Shown one piece after another: positions 20,601 through 32,985 of a stretch of DNA of 64,000 bases. The stretch lies in contig JBITNC010000001.1 in NCBI GenBank assembly GCA_050084985.1, positions 41,788,001 to 41,852,000 on the forward strand, read 5' to 3'. The DNA comes from Nageia nagi (Eukaryota > Pinophyta). The notes below the pieces were generated by a model. The model saw only the letters and a list, made by a program, of their open reading frames with translations. It had not been told where the DNA came from and searched no databases. The position numbers were made by a program, and so were the translations under genes. Positions within the stretch are counted from its first letter, which is position 1. Each line of letters begins with the position of its first letter.

Positions 20601-21998
20601 AACTTATCATACTCTTTCATAACTAGATTGTGCACCACCAGGTTTGGATTGAACCCCAACATATCAATATATGACCAAGAAGATATCTTTTATTTTTCTT
20701 TGAGTATAGATATAAATTTCAACCTCTCATATTCATTTAGTGATTTTTCTAGAAGAATAATCTTTGGGTTGTTAGGGTCATCACTTAAATTTACCTCAAT
20801 GTTTTCTTCAATTAGCATATGATACCCTTCTTCTAATTGATTTGATACTAGATCCAATTTTTATCATTTTGGTTGTATTCTTCATATTCAACTAAATATT
20901 GATCCTTAAAGGTTGTATTTACATTAAATTCAAAGGATTAAGTATGATATCTAAATATTTAAATTCTTGTATTGTGGTTTGCTTGGAAATGAGTGTAAAA
21001 TCTATAATATCCTCATCTACCATGAAGTATGATGAAGAACTACTCAAGCTTGATGGACTTAATATTTCAAACTCATCACTTATATAACAATCAAAAGATA
21101 TTTTTTCTAGACTCAAATTAGATATTTATTTGATTTGAATCATGTTAATTGATACAATGTCAGTGAATGAATTTTTCAAAGTTAACATTTTTGATTCTAA
21201 ATTATCTAGATTTAGTATTGATTTGAAACCTTTATGTGATTTTTCATATTCAAGTTTTTATGGTTCTAGTTTAACTATTTCACAATGAGATTCTTTTTTT
21301 ATTCTTACTTTGTATCCCAATCCTATTTTATCAATTGAAAATTGGTAATAATATCAATTGCATATCAAGGACCTTGTTCACAATGACCTAAAACTTGTCC
21401 TTTCCATTGATATTTATTGGCATAACTTTGGAAAAATGATCTCACACAAGGTGATAAATATTCTAATGAATTGCAAAAAACACATTCATGTGGTTTAGGT
21501 AAAGGAATCGAAGGTAATTCTATAGATCTTAAATAGAAAAAAAAAGTTTGATTAGGAACTCTTTCCAATGGTACCAATTGCCCCACTATACTAGGATATT
21601 CTTTGAAACATCCCATTTCTTGGGAAGGGGGAATATAAAGATCACATCATCAATTTTGAATTCTCATATACCTAAATTTAGCAATTTTACTATTACTAGG
21701 TAGATGTTTGATGACTTATCCTCTTCTTGACAATCATCACTTTTCGATAAGTTATTCATGGGATATGGAATTTTTGATGGGGAATATTTTGCTTATTTCA
21801 TCTAAATTGTGTGCTCTTTATTCCCAAGAATTTATTCCTTGTTATGTGGGTTATATCATTGGTTATGAACCATCATCATCCTTTATCAAATTTTGGATGA
21901 TTCTTGATTGATTACATGTTTTTGTTTTAAAGTATTTAGAGATGAGGAATTATTCTTACCCACACCCATAATAAATGGTCCTTCTATTGGTATTGGTG
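20601..21998 (-). other. Linker between protease and RT of element B
   Basis: Scattered open stretches (for example minus 21616-21365 with ECVFCNSLEYLSPCV) but no motif I can name. Length is usual for the PR-RT spacer of Tat-like elements. Confidence 0.4.
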
Positions 21999-22447
21999 CT
22001 ATAAAGTAATGAGTAGATGGTAGAGCTCCTCTTTAGGTAAATGAGCACTAATACAATGTGAATATGGGTTTTCATCTCTAGGCACATAATGTACTACATC
22101 CTTGTGAATATACTTAAAATAATTATAATATGTTGATGGTACACATTGCATATCCTTAATCCAAGGCCTTCCCAAAAGAATGTTGATATTATGTGATATC
22201 TCCTTCAATTGATTACTTGTAACATTGTTTGCACTATTTTAGACCCTATTGTAATAGGCAATGAAATTGATCGCATTATTGAACATAAAGCATTGTTAAA
22301 TGCTTTTAGTTTTAGTGATGCATACAAATATGTGAAATGGAGGTTCAAATTTTTGTATTCCATTATTGAAATAATATTTATAGTTGAACCTTCATCAATA
22401 AATATTCTCTTAAAAGTTCTTCCATATATGTTAGCTATGATGTACAA
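21999..22447 (-). pseudogene. Element B aspartic protease
   Basis: IFIDEGSTINIISIMEYKNL holds the active-site region (D at about 22396, D-E-G-S), then AFNNALCSIMRSISLPITIG, a frame change near 22205, and ILLGRPWIKDMQCVPSTYYN with RDENPYSHC. The protein closely parallels the protease of element C (same AFNNALCS, LPITIG, LGRPWI and RDENPYSH blocks). It would process the Gag-Pol polyprotein. Confidence 0.8.
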
Positions 22448-22899
22448 AGGTGGATCTTTACTATGTGTCCCATTTGAATGTTTAACTTCATAATCATTAG
22501 AAAATAATAGTTGGTTTTTTGAATTTTTTTAATGTGTCCTACAAAAGATACAAAGCTTTTCAGGATCATTTATATCTAGTTTGATTGTTTGTAGAATTGA
22601 TTTATTGCATCCTATGATTCTTGGATTGTTGTAGTAACTCAAATAGAGACATTTTTACTTATAGATTTTTTAATTATTGATGTAAAGATCCCTTCACAAT
22701 ATTGAGGATGTTGTGGATTAGGTTTGTATGGTTTCATAAAAACTCATCTTGTTGGTTATCTAGAATGATGTTTTTTCTTTCTTATACCTTATGAGCCCTT
22801 GTAGTGACATTGATCATCCCTATAAAGGTTGAATTACCATAACTCCAGTTGTGTGTTACTTGGTTCTCTGGTGGATGTAATGAGATATTATTAGTTTGA

Positions 22900-24610
22900 T
22901 GTTGAGGGAGAGGATTTTGATAAATTCCTAATTTTGATTTGGGATAGCCACAATATTATCAACTTTAATTTTTCATTATTAATTAAATCTTGAATCTTAT
23001 GTTGTAATGTCAACATCTATTTGTATTATGACCTTTTTTATGATGGCAATGAAAAATTATTTTCATTATACCATATAATTTCTTTAGCTTGAGATATTCT
23101 GGTCTTATATTAGGTAAACTAATTACTTAATGATCACATATTTTTCTTATAATATCATAAAGAGATTCTTCAAAGGTGTGAACTTTCTTTTGGTTATATA
23201 ATATTTTTTCCTCAATTTGTAGAGGATATGGTTCCACCTCTTTCATAATAGAAACTTTATTAGATGTTAATGGTTAACTATTTGTTCTATTTTATCTTTA
23301 TTCTTAACACAAAGTCCCCTTTTCTTAGTTTTTATCTTGCCATCTTGGATTTTAACTTTTTCAAGTATGAAGAGCCTAAGATATGGCTTCTTCAAAAGTC
23401 TTATGTTGTTGAATCAATTAGGTCCTAGCAATAGGACTTAAACAACTTTGCCTAAATATTTTAACTAACTCCTCTTGAGTAGAGTATAAGGCATGCTTGT
23501 CAATATTACTCTCCATTTTGAGATGAAATCAATAACTGATTCATCTAGAAATTTTTATAGTCTTGTAATATTAGTGATGGAAGTTTTATCTTTGATATTG
23601 ATCCTAAAGTGTTCCAAGAATAAATTTGTTAATTAAGTATCTAAACTAATATTATATTTTTCTAAGTTATTGTACCAATCCATTGCTTTTCCAGTAAGTT
23701 TCATAGGAAAAATACATAGCATTAATGCATCATCATGAGCAATGACAAAACTTGAATACTTGAATCATCTAAGATGCTCTTTAGATCTTCTTTCCTTTAA
23801 ATGGTTTGATTTTTAGAATTTCAAATTTAAAAGGAATCTCCTTTTTAGGAACACTAGGATGAATTGGTTCATTACATATATTTTGTATGATAGCTTTTTC
23901 TTACCTTTGCATGTGCAAATCCCTTTAAATTTATTTTAACCTTTTACAAAATTCATCCCTTTCTTTTGGTTGATTTTGAGGATACATAGGACATTATTCA
24001 TCTCTATGATCTATTCTTTCTTCATACTTTGGAAATAATTTGTACCTTTACCTAGAAGGTTTCTTGGCATCATAATAAGTCCCATCATATAGTAACGAGG
24101 GAGGTGGGGTTGATGGGATGGTCATTGGGGTAATTATGGTCTGGAGGTTAGTATGGTTGTAGTTTATATTTTATGTGGAGATAAGTGATATCTTTGAAGT
24201 TTATTTTTTTAATTTCTAAGTGAAACTTCTTTTTCTTAGCTAGATAAGGATGTTGATATCTATACACTACATGAACACATTGTGATAAATATTGTGCCTT
24301 AGGTTGTCATTTTCTATCTCTTCCTAACATTTGATTAGGTCCATACTAGTTTTGAACATTTTGTTATGAGGATGCATTATTGGTGGTTTGTTTTGATGTA
24401 GATTGGATATTGGTTGTGCTTGTAATTATGGTTTTTTATTAAACCTAATAGGTTTTTTTTACTATACACCTTGATTGTAAGGAGCCAACCCTTGTCATTA
24501 TTATTGTTGCATGTTATTTTGAGGTGCATACTTTTTCCTATGCACATAGGGAGGTATTTCTTAGAACTTGGTTTTCCTAGATTATTTTGTCTAGTCAAAT
24601 ATTTAGTCAA
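22900..24610 (-). pseudogene. Element B gag
   Basis: Heavily broken. A zinc-knuckle-like stretch FHCHHKKGHNTNRC lies at about 23060-23010 (C-x2-H-x4-H-x4-C form, as in element C). The STQEELVKIFRQSCLSPIAR block near 23480-23420 matches LLQEELVKLFSQNCLRPIAS of C. PPTSLLYDGTYYDAKKP near 24100 marks a proline-rich N-terminal part. Gag would form the particle and bind RNA through the knuckle. Confidence 0.65.
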
Positions 24611-24727
24611 GGTAGACTGGTAATCCTACTAGGCTATCTAAGGCTAAGCAACAACTTGGTACTTAAATTGGTCCCCTTAGTGCAATGGAGTTCAAGAAAT
24701 TCCATTGAGAACTATCTTGGTGATTAA

Positions 24728-25452
24728 ATTGATTTGAATTAGATCATGTGTCAGGTTATATTTGTAGGATAAGTACTCATTCTAGAGGTATATGTGCTTG
24801 GAGATAGACCAAAGATTGAAATCTAGAGTTTTTTGGCATTCAATTTTAGGTTTCTAGCAGCATGCAAAATGTTATTTTTAGGCCACTAATGGTGTGCATA
24901 TTGATGAGACAACATGGGCATTTGAAGAGACAATAGCATTTTGGGAGACTGAGTGATTTAAGATCCTTGGCTAACATTTCAAAGTGTTTTAAAGGCTTAT
25001 TTAATGGCATATATCATTATTAATTCTCAATGAGAGAGAATTGTAGAGTTTTGAAATTTTAGAATTTTAATAGTTTGAAGGAATACCAAGAGTCATTCCA
25101 AAATTATTATAGTTTTGAGATTATTTCTTCTTGCTGTAGGAGATTACATTAATTATAGGATATTATATTACCATTATATTGATGGTATTTCTCTATGCAT
25201 GTAATATTGTAATGTCTATAGACAATGAGAAGAGAAGGCTCCAATTCCATGCTAGATTAGCCCACATTAGGTGAACCAGGGTAAAATCATTATGTTGATC
25301 TTGTTGTGTGTTTGAGATTGCTAGTTTGTAATTCACATTGTTCAATTTTTAAATTTATATGCAATTTGTATATTCATAATGGTTAATTATTTTTGTTCAA
25401 ATCTATAATTGAGGATTCGAGTATGTTATAAGCATCCAATGATTACAGATCA
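24728..25452 (+). repeat. Element E 5' LTR
   Basis: Aligns throughout with 30157-30876. Start is eroded (AT in place of TG); shared blocks include GGCATATATCATTATTAATT/GGCATATCTTATTCTTGATT, TATTTCTCTATGCATGTAAT and GCTAGATTAGCCCACATT; ends GATTACAGATCA. Confidence 0.85.
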
Positions 25453-25454
25453 TG

Positions 25455-25466
25455 TGGTATTAGAGC
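25455..25466 (+). promoter_or_regulatory. Element E primer-binding site
   Basis: TGGTATTAGAGC two bases after the 5' LTR. This is the plant initiator-methionine tRNA complement TGGTATCAGAGC with one C-to-T change, where minus-strand synthesis would start. Confidence 0.85.
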
Positions 25467-25645
25467 TTGTGTGTACAAAATTTGGGGCCAAAATTTTGGG
25501 TATTTAGGCCATCAACGATGTGTTTTTTGATGTTTGGGAGGATATCTCAAAGACCAGAGTAGATTCTAAAGGATATTAAGATTGGTTGATAAGGAAGAAC
25601 AACTAAAATGGATAATATAGAGGAGAATAGTCTACTATACATACC

Positions 25646-26705
25646 ATGATGGATGCCAATTTTGAAAGAAGGTTTTTAGCAATGGAGAATCATTTGGCTA
25701 GGTTGGCTGAGTTGTTGGCAACTAGAGAAAATACAAATTTCAATTAGAGATATCATGATGCAGTTGGAGACCTGAATCATCATCTTCATCAAATAGAGTT
25801 TCATTCAATGTGGAGGCCAAAGTGAACATTCCTACTTTTGGAGAAGAGGTTAATGCACAAAAGGTGAATAATTGGTTGAAATAATTGAAGGTTTATTTCC
25901 AAATTCATGCTATTTTAAATAATGTTGATAAAATCTCTTTTGCTAGATTAAATATGAGTGGACATGCTTTAGTTTTGTGAGAAATCCATGTAGAAACTCT
26001 TAATCATGAACACTTATCAGAAATATCTTCTTGGAATGAATTTAAGGAGTTGTTAAGAGATCAATTCTATCCATTAGGGCATCATAATAAATAATTGATG
26101 AAATGATAATTTCTTAGACAAAAAGAGGGAAAAATGTTCAAGAATACACTATGAAATTAAGGAAAAAAGCTACTTTGCTTGGGGTTTCACTAAAATATCC
26201 TCAAACTTTAATGAAGTACATTGGAAGGTTACATAGTCATTTGCAAAATACTATCATGTTGTTTAATCCTACTAATATTGATCAAGTATGTGTTCAAGCA
26301 CAATACTTAGAGGAGGATGGTAAAGCAAGGAGACAATATAATGAATCCAATAAGGCTTCTAATTCAAATGGAGAAAAAGAGAAAGGTAAATCTTAAGATA
26401 TAGGTAAAGGTAAACAAGAAATTAAGACCACTAATATTTCAAAGAAAGAAGATGATGATAGACATTGTAGTCATTGTAATAAATATGGTCATGTTGATGA
26501 TAAATGTTGGAAATTACATCCATACAAGCATAATAATAAGGATAAAACTAATGCTATGGTTCTTATATGTGATGATATTGAGGGTAGTTCAGATGTTGAT
26601 GAGAGAGTAAATTGTTCAACCATTCAAAAGGTTGAAGAACCTCAAAACATTGAAGAGAAAAGGATTCAATTATTCCATATCAAAATCCAAATTAAGAAAC
26701 CAAAG
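25646..26705 (+). pseudogene. Element E gag
   Basis: MMDANFERRFLAMENHLARL opens a coiled N-terminus. The capsid region carries IPTFGEEVNAQKVNNWL, WNEFKELLRDQFYPLG and VQEYTMKLRKKA, and the knuckle CSHCNKYGHVDDKCWKLHP (about 26467-26523) is an intact CCHC (C-x2-C-x4-H-x4-C). In-frame stops occur in the capsid part and after EKGKS. Start chosen at the first ATG giving the conserved ME-H-L-L motif; an ATG at 25606 is in another frame. Confidence 0.8.
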
Positions 26706-27076
26706 TAGATTACATTGTTGATTCAGGTTCTCAAAAAAATTTGATTTCAAAGACTTTGGTAAGTAATTTGGGATTGAAAAATTTCAACCATCCAAATCCA
26801 TATCCATTGGGTTGGGTGCATTGTAATGCTAGTTTGCAATTAACTAAACAATGTAAGTTGAAATTTGTTATTTGTGTAAAGTATATTGATGAAGTTGTGG
26901 TTGATGTTATTCCTTTAGACATTTGTCATGTTATTCTTGGTAACCCTTATATGTGGGATAGACATGGCATTTATTATAGAATATTAAATAAATTACCATT
27001 GGTGAAATATGGAAAGATGTTTCTAGCAAGTGCACATAAAAGAAGGAAAAAGCTACCTTTGGTCATTTCCATTTAG
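26706..27076 (+). pseudogene. Element E aspartic protease
   Basis: IVDSGSQKNLISKTLVSNLG contains the intact catalytic D-S-G at 26719-26727. VIPLDICHVILGNPYMWDR is the flap/C-terminal block (usual form LLGRPW or VLGNPW). The frame is separated from gag by a TAG at 26706. Function would be polyprotein processing. It ends in KKLPLVISI with TAG at 27074-27076. Confidence 0.8.
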
Positions 27077-27199
27077 GTAAAATATCTTGTGAATGCTTCT
27101 AAAAAGTTTGTTATGATCATGGTGAAAATAGGAGCCTCAGGTGAGGTGAACCTCATGCTGTTAGTGGTGTACAATATTGATTTTAGGCCATTAGTAGCA

Positions 27200-28560
27200 T
27201 GTAAAAGAGAGGAATAGATGCAAGATTTACTTGAGTAGTTTATTGAATTATTTACAAATCCATAGGGATTAACTCTTATGCAATATATACAACATGATAT
27301 TCAATTGTTACCTGATGCTTCATTTCCCAGCATAGCCTTGTATTGATAATTAGTTTTGGAGCAAGGGGAGATAATGAGGTACATTCAAGAGTTGGTTGAT
27401 CAAGGTGTGATCAAAATAAATACATCTCCATGTGGATCACTTATTATTTTGGTTCCCAAGAAGGAACAAACTTAGATAATTTACATTAACTATAGAGCAC
27501 TAAACAAACTCACCATCAAAAATCATTATCCTTTACCTTAGATAGATGATCTTTTGGATCAGTTGCAAGGGGCAAGATTCTTCACAAAATTAGACTTAAG
27601 GAGTGGATATCACTAAGTTAGAATCAAGGAGGAGGAAATTTGGAAGACTACTTTCAAGACAAGATAATTCTTATTTGAATGGCTTGTTTTGACATTTGGT
27701 TTGTGCAATACACTAGCCACTTTTATGAGGGTAATGAACAATGTGCTTCATCCATTTATTGATTCTTTTGTTATTGTATACTTGGATGATATTCTTCTTT
27801 ATATTTCTACTTAGGAATAACATGTTGTACATCACAGACAAGTGTTTAAAAATTTGTATAGGAAGAAGTTGTTATTAAAACATTCAAAATGTGAGTTTGG
27901 CAAAGAGTCTTTGGTGTATTTGGACCATTTTATTGGTCATGGAAAACTTAAGATAGATCCTAGTAAAGTAAGTGCTATAGTAGATTGGCCAAAGCCATCT
28001 AATGTAATTGAAGTAAGGATTTTCTTAGGTGCTATCCAATATTTGAGAAAGTTTATTATTGATTTTTCTCATATTACTTCAACTTTACATGATGTAACCC
28101 ACAAGAGGCAAGTTTTTCAATGGGGGAAACAACAACAAATATCTTTTGATACTTTGAAGAAAAATATTATTAGTGCACCTATGCTAGCACTTTCTAATTT
28201 GTAAAAGCCATTTGAAGTGGATATTGATGAAAGTGAATATGCCTTGGGATCCATTTTGTTACAAGAAGGTAAACCAATTTGCTATCATTTTGAAAAGTTT
28301 AGTGGGGCTATTTTGAACTATCCTATTTATGATAAGGAAATGTATGCATTGGTTCAAGATGTTAAAAAGTGAAAGCATTACTTAATAGAAAAAGAAACAA
28401 TCATTCATACTGATCATCAACCATTAAATTATTTACAAACTCAATGAAAATTGTAATAAACTAGACACTATAGATGGATGGGTTTTTTGCAACAATTTCA
28501 TCTAGTGATCAAGTATAAGAAAGGAACATAGAATAAGGTTGCTAACATGCTTTCTAGGCC
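27200..28560 (+). pseudogene. Element E reverse transcriptase and RNase H
   Basis: RT blocks: [56 protein letters not shown] and the intact YLDD at 27779-27790, then HSKCEFGKESLVYLDHFIGH and FLGAIQYLRKFIIDFS. RNase H has FEVDIDESEYALGSILLQEG (first acidic residue), NYPIYDKEMYALVQ (glutamate) and IIHTDHQPLNYL (aspartate). About ten stops, many of them TAG. Motif style is chromoviral. Confidence 0.85.
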
Positions 28561-28789
28561 AACTTTAACTATAGATTCCATTCCATTATCTATGTGTAGT
28601 ACTGATTTTGGTCCATTACCAATGTGCAAATAGAGTCCAATGAGTTCCCTCTCAGTGTTAAAATTTCTTCCTTTTCTGTCTAAGTCATTTTCAGAGGCAT
28701 ATGTGTAGGATATTGACTTCAAAGAAGTGTATGAGAAATTATCTTCATCTAGGTCCAAGTATGATGGTTTGGATGAATTTCATTTGTAA

Positions 28790-29900
28790 AATGGACCTCT
28801 TTATCATTTTAATGCATTATGTGTACCTATAGGTGAAAGGATTATATCGATTAGAGAAGCACATACTTCAAAAATTGTAGGACATTTTGGGGTTGGAGAG
28901 ACATTATACAATTTACAAAGGTATGTATATTGGCTAAAGATGCAAGATCAAGTTGCCAAGTATATAAGGTCATATTCTTTATGCTACACTAGCAAGCTAA
29001 GTAACAAGAAATTGGGTTGTATCAGCCATTTCCAGCACCTTCACATCCATGGGAGTGTATCTCAATGGATTTTGTGGCAGGATTGCCTATGAAGGATCAT
29101 GACTATTTATTTTTGTTATGGATAGATTTAGCAAGATGTGTGTTTTTATTCCATTTAAAAAGACTTTAATAGGAAAAGATGCTACAAATGTATTCTTTTC
29201 TCATGTTTAGGTTCATTTTGGATTCCCTAATTCCATTATTTCAAATAGAGATAATAGATTTTTGGGCATGTTTTGGACATGTTTTTGGGAAAAGATGGAT
29301 ATAAGATTGAAAAGGAGTACTAACTTTCATCCTCAAATATATGAATAAATCAAGGTGGTGAATAGGTTAGTAGTTTAGCTCTTGAGGGGTTATTGTGGTA
29401 AACATCTTAAGTTTTGGGATAAACATCTTGAATATATCCAACATTCATACAATAGAGCAATTCATTCTTCCATTAATAAGAGTCCTTTTGAGACTTATTT
29501 TGATTATTTACCACCTTCATATTTTGATTGTGTGTTTGGGTAGCAAAGGGAGGAAGAAGATTCACTTGAAAAAGAGGAAAATAAATATGAATTTTTTTTT
29601 GAAAAGATTAGACAAATTCATTTAAAAGTCCAAGAGCAACTTGAGATAAGCCAAGCCAAGTACAAGATGAGACATGAAAAACATATATTTGACCATAAGT
29701 TTCATGTGGGAGACCATGTTTGGTTGCATATTAGTAAGAAGAGGTTGTAAGGACCACCAAGAAGTTGAAACTATAAGGTATGGACCATTTGAGATTGTGG
29801 AGCAAGTAAGTGAGAATGCTTTTAGATTGGACCTTTTGACATATATGAACATCTATTAATTTTGAATATTGAGCATTTGAAATTATATGAACCATATATG
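28790..29900 (+). pseudogene. Element E integrase
   Basis: Zinc region: EAHTSKIVGHFGVGETLYNL and [12 protein letters not shown]. The core is badly broken ([13 protein letters not shown]-like stretch at about 29050, FGFPNSIISN-like at about 29217). The C-terminal part AKYKMRHEKHIFDHKFHVGD, HVWLHISKKRL and GPFEIVEQVSENAFRLDL is well kept at 29650-29840. Confidence 0.75.
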
Positions 29901-29967
29901 TTAACTAAATATGAGTTAGGTTTAGATTAGGTATTATTATATCTTTTTACTTAGCTTCTAATATTAT

Positions 29968-30135
29968 GGATGAACTTAAAGAGGATTCCATATTGCAAAA
30001 GAAGGTTCATGCTACAAGAAGAGGTGAGACAGAGTTGTGGTTGGTTGGATTGAAAGGAAAGAAGCCTAATAAATCTAAGTGGATGGATAGGTAAGATTTG
30101 GGGAGTTTTATCCTCATTTATGTATTTATGGGACC
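29968..30135 (+). pseudogene. Chromodomain-like C-terminus of element E
   Basis: After integrase, ILQKKVHATRRGETELWLVG and KGKKPNKSKWMDR, a stop, then DLGSF follow the plan of the divergent chromodomain of plant chromoviruses (a strand with E-L-W-L-V, R/K-x-x-x, then S-x-W). In chromoviruses this domain targets integration to particular chromatin. Aromatic-cage residues are not all identifiable. Confidence 0.5.
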
Positions 30136-30156
30136 AAATATTCTCCATTAGGGAGG

Positions 30157-30876
30157 TGTGATACGAATTGGATCATGTGATAAGTTTTCTTTTTAAGAGC
30201 AATACTCATTCCATAGGTATATGTACTTAGAGATAGATCTAAGACCAAAATATGGAGTTAATTAGCATTTAGTTTTAGGCCACAATTATGTGCATTTTAT
30301 TAATTTTAGGCCACTAATAATGTGCATCTTGATGATTCAGCAAGGGCATTTCAAGAGAGTGGCATTTCAAGAGACTGAGCAATTCAAGCTCCTTGGTCAA
30401 TGTTTCATAGTGTTATGGAGGCTTATTTAATGGCATATCTTATTCTTGATTCTCAATGAGAGAGGATTATAGATTTTTGGGATTTTAGAATTGTAATAGT
30501 TTGAAGGAAGACCAAGAGTCATTCCAGAATTGTTTTAGTTTTGAGATTGTTTCTTCTTGTTGTAGTAGATTGTAGTAATTGTAGGAGATTATATTGCCAT
30601 TGTGTTGATGGTATTTCTCTATGCATGTAATATTGTAATGTCTCTATACAATAAGAATATAAGGCTCCAATTCATGCTAGATTAGCCCACATTGGGTGAA
30701 CCAAGGTAAAATCATTGTGTTGATCTTGTTGTGTGTTTGAGATTGTTAGTTTATGATTCACATTCCAATTTTCAAATTTATATGCAATTTATATGATCTC
30801 ATAATGGTTAACTATTTTGTTCAAATCTATAAGTGAGGATCCAAGTATGTTATAAGCATCAAGTGATTATGGATCA
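30157..30876 (+). repeat. Element E 3' LTR with preceding polypurine tract
   Basis: Starts TGTGATACGAATTGG after a purine tract AGGGAGG (30150-30156) and ends GGATCA. It is collinear with the 5' LTR and keeps the TG start that the 5' copy has lost. Confidence 0.85.
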
Positions 30877-32985
30877 AAATCCAAGTATAGCCCCCTTTTG
30901 TATAGTTGTTTGATGAAAAGTAACAACTTCTAACCTTAGAACCTGGTATTCATCTCCAATTTTTGGCTCTAAGACTCATTGTATTTTGTTGGTGGGGACA
31001 TAAGAAAGTGATAATCAATGGTTGTTAATGACCTTGAATTCATTGATGTTCATTTTACCAGACCTTATGAATGTGATTTAACTAAAATAAAGTACTTATA
31101 GATGCAAATTATAACCCTACCAATCATACATGTCCATTGATTAAACTTTTTAATTAATGTGTAACTTGATCTAGATAACTAATGAGATTCATTTCTTTTA
31201 ATGAGGTTCATTAACCTTCCAATAATGGAAGTATTTAAGTGGGGTTTATTACCTCTTCTTATGAGTCACAATCATCTTCTACCTCCTCTTAATGCAATAA
31301 GGGAAGACAAGTAGGAGTATATTAATGTGTGAATGTAACCATCGAATTCATTAACCAATTTAATGTATCCTACTCTACCTTAAAATCAATTCATTCACCT
31401 TAATTTTGCTCCAAGTTTAATGATAGTTAATTACCCCTTCCAAATTGGGAGTAACTTAGTGTAGATTCATTTACCAAATTAATGTGATAATAGGAAAAAG
31501 AAAAGATTCATTTACCCTTTTTCTATCCAATCCATTCTATCACCTTAGATCACTTTTTAGTGCAAAGGGAGAGCATAAGTGCATAAAATAGAAAAATTAT
31601 TAGGTGAAGTGTTTTATTTTGTATGATCCTACTGAAAAAACAAGTAATTAAACTATTGAAGCTAAATAATAAGGATATTAAAAATAATGCATTTTTATCA
31701 TGAATATCAATACCCTTTCTTATATGCATTATGAGCAAAGGGATTACAAACAAGGTGTTCATTCCTATTTTTCATATTTAATTCCTACATTTTGCTTGTT
31801 ATATCAATGAGAATAAAAAATTACACCTTTATTTTAATCATTGACATTTCAAATCAATTATTGGCATCCTAATCTAGTATCTGTATTTGATACCAAATTA
31901 CTAGCGATTCTACAACTTGAACTGAAAAAATACAAAATAAACAAAACACAATCAAACTTAATACCATAAGATATAGAATATGAAAATAATAAAAAAAGCA
32001 CATAAAATCCTTTGTATTTTATGATAATATTGTTTACATGATAGCGGCTCTCCTTTTAGCATTAGAATGTACTACCCAAATAGCAACCCTGTTGGAAAAT
32101 AAGATAATAAATATTACGATAAATTTACTCTTTATTACTCTTAGATAGACCTCAATTATATAGTAATGAATTTCTAGATTCATTGTGCCTTACCATAAGG
32201 GCTTTTACAAAATGGTTTTTGGCCTCTATGTCCACTAATAGAGTCATCAACATCTTAGTTAATTATTTAGCGATTGGTATTGGTTGTTGGCATCTAACCC
32301 CCAGTCGCTAGCATTTCTATGTCTATATTTGTAAGCCTTCAATTTTGTCTCATAGAATTTTCAAGAAACCTTTAATTTCCTTTATTTTTCTCCATTTGAA
32401 TGTCCTTAACAACTCCATTAGTCAACACCTATGTACCTTGCACATATATGAATAAAAATACATCAAAAATACTTGTTCATTTCAAAAAGGAAACATGATA
32501 TTCAAAACAAAATGAACATGTAAAAAGCATCAAACTAGAGTACCCAAATCACTAAGGTTCTAGATGAATTTAAGTAGAGTTACTTTACTTTAAAATTAGG
32601 TTCCTTATTTTAATATTGGAGATTTTAGTTATAGATTGAGAAAACTATAGAAGTTTCCATTTTGGAGACAAAAATCAAGATAAAAAAGTATTATCCAATT
32701 TTTTTATGGTGATAATCCAAAGCTCGGATGTGCAACATGGATATAAGTCATCTATGATCCATAGCTTTTCATCCAAGTTGCTTTAGAAACTTACCATTTT
32801 TATTTTGATTTTCCAATCACAGATTCATCAGTGTCTAGGTATTGAACATCTATGTTTGGTTTGGATTCATCGACATTTGAAGTAGTATGCTAATGATTGC
32901 ATTTTATTATAAACTTTAAAATAATATTTTAATTTTTCATCCTTCTTTCATCTATCAAAAGAAGGGTCCTTTTTGGGTATCTACA
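30877..32985 (-). other. AT-rich tract ending in an LTR-like terminus
   Basis: No coding signal. On the minus strand it starts TGTAGATACCCAAAAAGG at 32985, the terminus style (TGTAGAYAYC) seen at elements C and D. If it is an LTR it would be on the 5' side of a minus-strand element such as B. Confidence 0.35.

Larger units (their letters stand above)
13850..24610 (-). mobile_element. Element B: decayed Ty3/gypsy Tat-like element
   Basis: Read right to left: gag (about 24.6-22.9 kb), protease (22.4-22.0), linker, RT and RNase H (20.6-19.4), archaeal-type RNase H (19.24-18.83), integrase (18.72-17.48), then a long 3' region to about 13.85 kb. The order PR-RT-RH-second RH-INT is the standard Tat arrangement. 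It is closely related to element C in gag, protease and 3' region. LTRs are not certain. A TGTAGATACC terminus at 32985 (-) could be its 5' LTR start, displaced by insertion of element E. Confidence 0.75.
24728..30876 (+). mobile_element. Element E: full-length Ty3/gypsy chromovirus
   Basis: Two aligned LTRs of about 720 bp flank a complete internal region: PBS, gag with zinc knuckle, protease, RT, RNase H, integrase, chromodomain-like tail and polypurine tract. Total about 6.15 kb. Many stops in every domain make it inactive. By eye the LTRs differ at roughly one base in nine over a 220-bp stretch, indicating an old insertion. No clear target duplication remains (ATTAA at left, AAATC at right). 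Confidence 0.85.

Noticed and set aside
20505-22493. Several plus-strand ORFs of 60-105 codons
   Set aside because: They are antisense shadows of the element B protease-RT region.
32090-32170. TGTTGGAAAATAAG as a copia LTR start
   Set aside because: No paired copy, purine tract or primer site found nearby.
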